From UBA668 sp049424465 (lineage in GTDB: Bacteria > Actinomycetota > Acidimicrobiia > Acidimicrobiales > Ilumatobacteraceae): 10,680 bases of DNA. Where the stretch lies: the NCBI GenBank assembly GCA_049424465.1, contig JBMSSR010000088.1:1-10680 (forward strand), in the 5' to 3' direction. Each line of letters begins with the position of its first letter. The stretch's first letter is position 1. Below are positions 6,288-10,680 of the stretch, one piece after another. The notes beneath the pieces were generated by a model. That model ran no database searches. It was not told the origin of the DNA and saw nothing but the letters and a program-made list of their open reading frames with translations. The position numbers and the translations under genes were made by a program.

Positions 6288-6941
6288 ATGGCTGCGCGCA
6301 AGAAGGGACCGGCGGCCGGGGGCGGGTCCAGCGGCTTGACGCGCGAGGCCTTCATCCGGGCCGCGACCGAGATCGTCGAGGAGTCGGGCATGCAGGCCTA
6401 CACCGCGCGGACTCTCGCCGAGCGACTCGGGGTCGACCCCACCGCCGTCTACCGCTACTTCCCGAGCGTCGAGAGTGTGTTGGCCGCCGTGGTGGACGAG
6501 TTGATCTTCGGCGTCGAGGCGCCGTCCACCGGCACGCCTCGCGAGCAGATCGAGGCGCTGCTCCTCGGTGTGCACGAACGGTTCTGGGCGCACCCCAACT
6601 TGGTGCCGCTGCTCGTCTCGGCACGTGATCCCCTGCCCAACGGTGCAACGCTCAGCGCAGCGTTCGTCACGATGCTCGAGCGACTCGGACTGCACGGCGA
6701 CGATCTGGTGCTGTGCCACCGCATGCTCGAGTCGGCCCTCATCGGCACGCATTCGTTCGACCTCGGCGCTGCACCGATGCACCTCGAGACCCGTCGTGCG
6801 CGGATGCGGGGCATCGACAACCCCGACCTCGACCGGGCGCTCCCGACACTCACGGCTGTCGCCGAGTTGAACCAACGTGCCTTTCGCACGAGCATCACCG
6901 TGCTGCTCGACTACTGCGAGACGCTCGTCGGCCGCGGGTGA
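6288..6941 (+). CDS. TetR-family transcriptional regulator
   Basis: A 217-residue DNA-binding repressor-type protein. The N-terminal helix-turn-helix lies at about 18-65: LTREAFIRAATEIVEESG (17-34), then TARTLAERLGVDPTAVYRYF (39-58), the typical TetR core with recognition helix around 50-58. The remaining C-terminal part is helical and probably binds a ligand; it resembles the TetR_C all-alpha domains in general but I cannot name a ligand. The first 16 residues are a basic, glycine-rich extension (AARKKGPAAGGGSSG). No ribosome site precedes the ATG, but TATGAT lies at the right distance for a leaderless transcript. It converges with the GNAT gene, 45 bp apart, with no clear terminator between them. 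Its target could be itself or a neighbour such as the carotenoid oxygenase; the sequence does not decide. Confidence 0.92.
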   Translation: MAARKKGPAAGGGSSGLTREAFIRAATEIVEESGMQAYTARTLAERLGVDPTAVYRYFPSVESVLAAVVDELIFGVEAPSTGTPREQIEALLLGVHERFWAHPNLVPLLVSARDPLPNGATLSAAFVTMLERLGLHGDDLVLCHRMLESALIGTHSFDLGAAPMHLETRRARMRGIDNPDLDRALPTLTAVAELNQRAFRTSITVLLDYCETLVGRG

Positions 6942-6986
6942 CCAGCCGTCGCGCGACTCCGCGGACGAGCTCACCGACTCCGAGCG

Positions 6987-7496
6987 TCAGCTGTTGTCCC
7001 CACCCGTCGTGCGCGACATCACGGTCGACACGTGTCCCTCGGTGGTCGCGGTGGCGATGACGCTCCAGCCGCGGTCCGCCCAGAACTGCTCCTGGCCCGA
7101 GGTGAACAGGTACACCACGTCGTGACCATCGGCCCGAGCGGCATGCAGTGCGGCCTCCATCAAGGCGGTCGCGACGCCACGCCCGCGGGCCGGCGGGACG
7201 ACGTACATGCTGGCGAGCCACGGCGTCAGGTGCTCGAAGTCGGCCAGGTCGTCGGTGGCGAGGAGCGACACCGACCCCAGTACCGCCGTCACGTCACGCG
7301 ATCCGCCGTCGAACGCCACCCAGGTGCGGTCGGTCGAGTCGGGTCGTGACATCACCTCGAACTCGCGCTCGGCGGTGGCGAGACTCCACACGTCGGGCGG
7401 GTACAGGTGCCCCCACTCGTCGTAGTGCCACGACGCCAGCACCGGTGCGAGATGCGCGGAGCCCGTCAACGGCACGATCTCGACGCGCCCGTTCAC
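6987..7496 (-). CDS. GNAT-family N-acetyltransferase
   Basis: Predicted acetyl-CoA-dependent acetyltransferase of 169 aa; the substrate is unknown. The acetyl-CoA-binding motif A is clear at 97-112: MYVVPPARGRGVATAL, with RGRGVA as the pyrophosphate-binding turn, followed by helix MEAALHAARADG and strand DVVYLFTSG. QEQFWADRGWSVI (135-147) is the usual motif-B region (FW..RGW). The N-terminal part (EIVPLTGSAHLAPVLASWHYDEWG) is also typical. I chose GTG at 7496 because homology-like sequence begins just after it and GGGA lies six bases upstream. GTG at 7541, 15 codons earlier, is possible but overlaps the likely -10 site. The further upstream open frame to 7682 is poor sequence. The gene is convergent with the TetR gene and divergent from the carotenoid oxygenase. 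Confidence 0.88.
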   Translation of the reverse strand: MNGRVEIVPLTGSAHLAPVLASWHYDEWGHLYPPDVWSLATAEREFEVMSRPDSTDRTWVAFDGGSRDVTAVLGSVSLLATDDLADFEHLTPWLASMYVVPPARGRGVATALMEAALHAARADGHDVVYLFTSGQEQFWADRGWSVIATATTEGHVSTVMSRTTGGDNS

Positions 7497-7497
7497 G

Positions 7498-7533
7498 TCA
7501 GGTCCCAGACCGCGACGCCACACCGGAGGACAT
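7498..7533 (-). other. Possible leaderless 11-codon upstream ORF before the GNAT gene
   Basis: On the minus strand an ATG at 7533 opens MSSGVASRSGT and stops at TGA 7500-7498, one base before the GNAT GTG. The A of this ATG is the predicted transcription start for the -10-like site at 7540-7545. It may be a coupling leader peptide or a chance ORF. Confidence 0.2.
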
Positions 7534-7539
7534 GTCGGC

Positions 7540-7545
7540 ACCCTA
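7540..7545 (-). promoter_or_regulatory. -10-like element upstream of the GNAT gene
   Basis: TAGGGT on the minus strand would place the transcription start at about 7533, giving a leader of about 37 bases before GTG 7496. No convincing -35 box is seen. Confidence 0.3.
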
Positions 7546-7619
7546 ACGAGCAGGGGCGTCGAGGCCGCCCGCGCTGCCCGGGCGAGCAGGCCTCGGTCAG
7601 GCAGTCCGTGGGGCTGCAC

Positions 7620-7645
7620 TAGCGTTCGGGAGAGCCGTGGGGAGG
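7620..7645 (+). promoter_or_regulatory. -10-like element and strong ribosome site of the carotenoid oxygenase gene
   Basis: TAGCGT at 7620-7625 would start transcription near 7632. GGGGAGG at 7639-7645 lies six bases before ATG 7652 and decides this start over the in-frame GTG at 7637, which overlaps the ribosome site. The promoter part is weak; the ribosome site is convincing. Confidence 0.5.
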
Positions 7646-7651
7646 CCGAGC

Positions 7652-9040
7652 ATGACCGCTGTCGACACGTGGGACACGCCATTCCTGAGGGGCCTCATGG
7701 CGCCCGTGTTCGACGAGCGCGACGACCACGACCTCGAGGTGATCGGTGAGATCCCGCCTTCGCTGCGCGGCATGTTCGTGCGCACGGGCCCCAACCCGCA
7801 GTTCGCGCCGATGGGCGCCTACCACCCGTTCGACGGCGACGGGATGCTGCACGCCGTGTACCTCGAGGACGGCACCGCTCGCTACCGCAATCGCTTCATC
7901 GAGTCGAAGGGCCTGCTCGCCGAACGCCGTCGCGGCCGTGCGTGCTTCGGCGGCATGAGCAACTTCCAGTTCCCCGACCGCGACGTCGTCGCCGAGGCCG
8001 GGGTGCTGAAGAACACCGCCAACACTGCGATGGTGCGCCACGCAGGTCGCTACTTCAGCATGCTCGAGGCCGGCGCGCCCACCGAGTTCGACCGCGACCT
8101 GCGTACGCTCGGCGAGCACGACTTCGGTGGCCGTCTGCAGGGCCCGATGACCGCGCACCCCAAGGTCGACCCTGTCACCGGGGAGATGCTGTTCTTCGGG
8201 TACAGCCCGACGAGTCCGTACCTGCGGTACTCGGAGGTGAACGCCGCTGGCGAGTTGGTGCACTGCACCGAGATCGACCTCCCCGCACCGGTGATGATGC
8301 ACGACTTCGTCGTCACCGAGCACTACGCAGTCTTCTTCGACTCGCCGGCGATCTTCGACCTCCACCGCATGCTGCAGGGCGGTGAGGCCATGAGTTGGCA
8401 GCCCGACAACGGCACCCGCATCGGCGTGCTGCGCCGCGGCAGCCCGGGTGTCGACATCAGGTGGTTCGACATCGAGAACAGCTACGTCGTGCACTTCTTC
8501 AATGCATGGGAGCACGGCACCACGATCGAGGTGCGCGCACCCCGCATGCCCGACATGCCCGGTGGCTTCAAGTTCGAGAACCCCGATGCGTCGCGGGCAC
8601 CGCTGCCGTGGCGGTGGTCGATCGACCTGGCAACCGGCACGGTCCGCGAGGGCCCGACCGGCGATACGTCGAGCGAGTTCCCCCGCGTCGACGAGCGGCT
8701 CACCGGACGGCCGACCCGATTCGGCTATGCGTGCCCGCAGCGGACGTGGGAGTTCGAGTTCGACTTCGAGGGTGTGTACAAGTACGACTTCCACACCGAC
8801 GACGTCGTGGCACACCAGTACGCACCCACCGAGGTGTGCGGCGAGCACGTGTTCGCACCCGATCCTGACGGCACCGCCGAGGACGACGGGTGGCTGCTCA
8901 GCGTGGTGACCGACCGCACCACCGAGCGGTCAGAACTGGTGATCCTCGACGCCCGTGACGTGGCGGCGGCACCCGTGGCGCGTATCCGGATGGCCGCCCG
9001 AGTGCCCCTCGGCTTCCACGCCGCCTGGTTCGCCGACTGA
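7652..9040 (+). CDS. Carotenoid oxygenase (RPE65/CCD family), iron(II)-dependent cleavage dioxygenase
   Basis: Member of the family that oxidatively cleaves a double bond of carotenoids, apocarotenoids or stilbenes; the substrate here is not evident. The 462-residue length is normal for bacterial members. The four iron-binding histidines are in family contexts: His169 (MTAHPKVDP), His217 (VMMHDFVVTEHYAVF), His281 (YVVHFFNAWE) and His455 (PLGFHAAWF). The N-terminal signatures GEIPPSLRGMFVRTGPNPQF (32-51) and HPFDGDGMLHAVYL (58-71) are typical. No signal peptide is present, so it is likely cytoplasmic or peripheral on membranes. ATG 7652 follows a strong Shine-Dalgarno. Neighbours are a divergent GNAT gene and helD downstream; no carotenoid biosynthesis gene is in the window, so the pathway cannot be assigned. 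Confidence 0.95.
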   Translation: MTAVDTWDTPFLRGLMAPVFDERDDHDLEVIGEIPPSLRGMFVRTGPNPQFAPMGAYHPFDGDGMLHAVYLEDGTARYRNRFIESKGLLAERRRGRACFGGMSNFQFPDRDVVAEAGVLKNTANTAMVRHAGRYFSMLEAGAPTEFDRDLRTLGEHDFGGRLQGPMTAHPKVDPVTGEMLFFGYSPTSPYLRYSEVNAAGELVHCTEIDLPAPVMMHDFVVTEHYAVFFDSPAIFDLHRMLQGGEAMSWQPDNGTRIGVLRRGSPGVDIRWFDIENSYVVHFFNAWEHGTTIEVRAPRMPDMPGGFKFENPDASRAPLPWRWSIDLATGTVREGPTGDTSSEFPRVDERLTGRPTRFGYACPQRTWEFEFDFEGVYKYDFHTDDVVAHQYAPTEVCGEHVFAPDPDGTAEDDGWLLSVVTDRTTERSELVILDARDVAAAPVARIRMAARVPLGFHAAWFAD

Positions 9041-9177
9041 CGGCCTGACGGGGGTCCGACGGTCGCACTCTGCGCCCATCGTCACCGTCGGCGGTCGGCG
9101 TCGGCCGCCCTCAGCGAGCCGAGGATCTGCGCACACTTCCCGCCGACGCGCCGTCACGCGTGGGGCCGCCCGGAGCG

Positions 9178-9183
9178 TATAAG
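9178..9183 (+). promoter_or_regulatory. -10 element of helD
   Basis: TATAAG is a good -10 match in otherwise very GC-rich DNA; transcription would begin near 9190, leaving a leader of about 28 bases before ATG 9218. The -35 region is weak (TCACGC around 9154). Confidence 0.5.
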
Positions 9184-9185
9184 TG

Positions 9186-9199
9186 CTGGAGTTTTCCAG
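9186..9199. repeat. Inverted repeat over the predicted helD transcription start
   Basis: CTGGA and TCCAG flank GTTT. The repeat lies just downstream of the -10 element and covers the predicted start, a usual place for a repressor site. The arms are only five bases, so chance is possible. Confidence 0.4.
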
Positions 9200-9217
9200 A
9201 ACGGGGGTTCATCACGG

Positions 9218-10680
9218 ATGACGGCAGCACACGAGCTCGAGGTCGAGCGTGAATATGTGGAGGGGCTGTACCGCACGATCGACGCGCAGCGCGAGGCGGC
9301 CATCGAGGCAGTCCGGCCCGTCCTGCTCGAACGGCAGACCGGTTTCGGCGCCCAGTTCGAGCGTGACCGCCTGACCGAGGCGATCGACGACCTGCGGCAC
9401 CACCTCGACCTCAACGTGAACGGCCTGTGCTTCGGCAAGTTGGTGGCGACCGAAACGCATGCGACCACCTACATCGGCAGGATCTCGCTCAACGACGACC
9501 ACGGCGACCCGCTGCTCGTCGACTGGCGTGCGCCGGTCGCATCTGCCTTCTACCAGGCGACAGCCATCGACCCGATGGGCGTCATGCTGCGGCGCCACCT
9601 CATCATGGCGGGACGCGACCTCGTCGGCATCGAGGACGACCTGCTGACGGTCGACGCGCTGGGTTCTGACGACGAGACGCGACTCGTCGGTGAGGCGGCC
9701 CTCCTGGCAGCGCTCACCCGAGAGCGGACGGGTCACATGGGTGACATCGTCGCCACGATCCAGCGCGACCAGGACGAGATCATCCGCACCCCACTCCGGT
9801 CCACGCTCGTCGTGACCGGTGGACCCGGTACGGGGAAGACCGTGGTGGCGCTGCACCGGGCCGCATACCTGCTGTACGCGTATCGCCATCGCATCGCCAA
9901 CAACGGGGTGTTGGTGGTCGGGCCATCGAACCTCTTCCTGCGCTACATCGAGCGGGTGCTGCCCTCGTTGGGCGAGTCGTCGGTCGTGCTCATCGACTGG
10001 TCCGACCTCGTGCCCGGCATGACCGGGCAGGCCGAGGCCGATCCGGCGGTGGCCGACCTGAAGGGCTCACTGTCGATGGTCGAGGTGCTGCGGCGCGCGG
10101 TGCGGCTGTTCGAGCGTGCGCCGGCGGCCGGTGTGCGCATCATCGGGCTCGACGGCATGTCGCACCTGATCGACACCGCGACGCTCGTCCGTCTGCGCGC
10201 TCAGGCCCGCGCCGGCGACCACCCGCACAACGTGGCGCGGCGGCGGTTCGAGCGACTGCTGCGCCGCGAGATGGGCCTCACCGACACGACCGAGAGCGGG
10301 TATTCCGACGTCTGCCGCCGGTCGGTCGCTGCGGCGGCCAGTCGGCTGTGGCCCGTGTTCGAGCCCGACGAACTGCTCGGACACCTCTTCGCCAACGAGC
10401 GCGTGCTCGCGGCAGCGGCCCGCGGTGTGCTCGAGCCCGGTGTCGAGCGCGCACTGCTGCGCGAGGCGGGCTCGGCATGGACCGTGAGCGACCTCCCGCT
10501 GCTCGACGAGCTGCGCGTGCTACTCGGGTCGTCGCCGCGCCGCGAGAGTGCCTCCAATCGCGCGCAGTACGAAGCCGAACTACAGGATGCGCAACAGGCG
10601 ATCAAGGACCTCACCGTCAGTGTTGCCGCAACCTGTGGTGGCGCGAACATTCCAGTTGACGCAATCGTGACACCCGAGAT
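9218..10680 (+). CDS. helD: HelD-type ATPase acting on RNA polymerase (UvrD/Rep-like superfamily 1; C-terminus cut by window edge)
   Basis: HelD proteins bind RNA polymerase and use ATP to strip it from DNA, recycling stalled complexes. The 487 residues seen cover about two thirds of the usual 700-plus. The N-terminal region is helical and charged (1-65, EVEREYVEGLYRTIDAQREA), as in the arm that enters the polymerase secondary channel. NGLCFGKL and TTYIGRISL, then DPLLVDWRAPVASAFYQAT, are characteristic of HelD. The Q-type motif IQRDQDEIIRTPLRSTLVV leads into Walker A GGPGTGKT (201-208, Lys207), followed by VALHRAAYLLY. GVLVVGPSNLFLRYIERVLPSLGE is the next conserved block. The long segment 265-487 is the HelD-specific insertion; Walker B and later helicase motifs must lie past the right edge. 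ATG 9218 has GGGGG about 11 bases upstream. The variant HelR, which gives rifampicin tolerance, cannot be told apart from the sequence available. Confidence 0.92.
   Translation, partial: MTAAHELEVEREYVEGLYRTIDAQREAAIEAVRPVLLERQTGFGAQFERDRLTEAIDDLRHHLDLNVNGLCFGKLVATETHATTYIGRISLNDDHGDPLLVDWRAPVASAFYQATAIDPMGVMLRRHLIMAGRDLVGIEDDLLTVDALGSDDETRLVGEAALLAALTRERTGHMGDIVATIQRDQDEIIRTPLRSTLVVTGGPGTGKTVVALHRAAYLLYAYRHRIANNGVLVVGPSNLFLRYIERVLPSLGESSVVLIDWSDLVPGMTGQAEADPAVADLKGSLSMVEVLRRAVRLFERAPAAGVRIIGLDGMSHLIDTATLVRLRAQARAGDHPHNVARRRFERLLRREMGLTDTTESGYSDVCRRSVAAAASRLWPVFEPDELLGHLFANERVLAAAARGVLEPGVERALLREAGSAWTVSDLPLLDELRVLLGSSPRRESASNRAQYEAELQDAQQAIKDLTVSVAATCGGANIPVDAIVTPE

Noticed and set aside
5949..6974. 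Upstream extension of the DUF1345 frame
   Set aside because: It runs antisense through the tRNA-Leu and the TetR gene, and a strong ribosome site marks ATG 5948 as the start.
7619..8848. 409-codon minus-strand ORF opposite the carotenoid oxygenase
   Set aside because: Val/Glu/His-rich antisense sequence; the plus strand has the iron-binding histidines and family motifs.
9100..9130. Terminator after the carotenoid oxygenase (GGCGG...CCGCC near 9110)
   Set aside because: The stem is short with a 10-base loop and no T-run; not distinguishable from GC-rich background.
9041..9217. Rifampicin-associated element (RAE) upstream of helD
   Set aside because: I looked for the GGGGCTTGC-type inverted repeat known from helR genes and did not find it on either strand.
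9212..9889. 225-codon minus-strand ORF opposite helD
   Set aside because: Antisense shadow without motifs; the plus strand encodes Walker A and HelD signatures.

Overview
The window is GC-rich, densely coded DNA from an actinobacterium. The left half carries the cell-growth and division cluster typical of Actinomycetota: FHA protein, FHA protein, PP2C phosphatase, RodA, PbpA. The compact proteins (FhaA of 220 aa, PstP of 367 aa) fit a deep lineage such as Acidimicrobiia better than mycobacteria, but that placement is inference.

Layout. Positions 1-5189 hold five minus-strand genes in the order fhaA, fhaB, pstP, rodA, pbpA (pbpA is cut by the left edge). Three of the four junctions are 4-bp start/stop overlaps. 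The fourth, pstP to rodA, has a 36-bp gap, and rodA starts with TTG. Upstream on the same strand is a DUF1345 membrane protein (5298-5948). A divergent region (5949-6098) then leads to a plus-strand tRNA-Leu(CAG) with a factor-independent terminator. Next come a TetR-family regulator (+), a GNAT acetyltransferase (-), a carotenoid oxygenase (+) and a HelD-type RNA-polymerase-recycling helicase (+, cut by the right edge).

How the genes work together. RodA (SEDS glycan polymerase) and PbpA (class B transpeptidase) form a peptidoglycan-synthesis pair. PstP and the two FHA proteins belong to the Ser/Thr phosphorylation circuit that controls growth in Actinobacteria. The partner kinases PknA/PknB are not in the window; by known gene order they would lie just past the left edge. 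The right half shows no obvious shared pathway and looks like individually transcribed genes with their own promoters.

Gaps. No gene-free stretch exceeds 300 bases. The longest are 9041-9217 (177 bp, with a promoter-like site and an inverted repeat before helD), 5949-6098 (150 bp, divergent promoters), 7534-7651 (118 bp) and 5190-5297 (108 bp, very GC-rich, little seen except a -10-like site before fhaA). I saw no CRISPR array, insertion sequence, integrase or other sign of a mobile element. I did not find a clear new system; the most interesting items are small regulatory arrangements.
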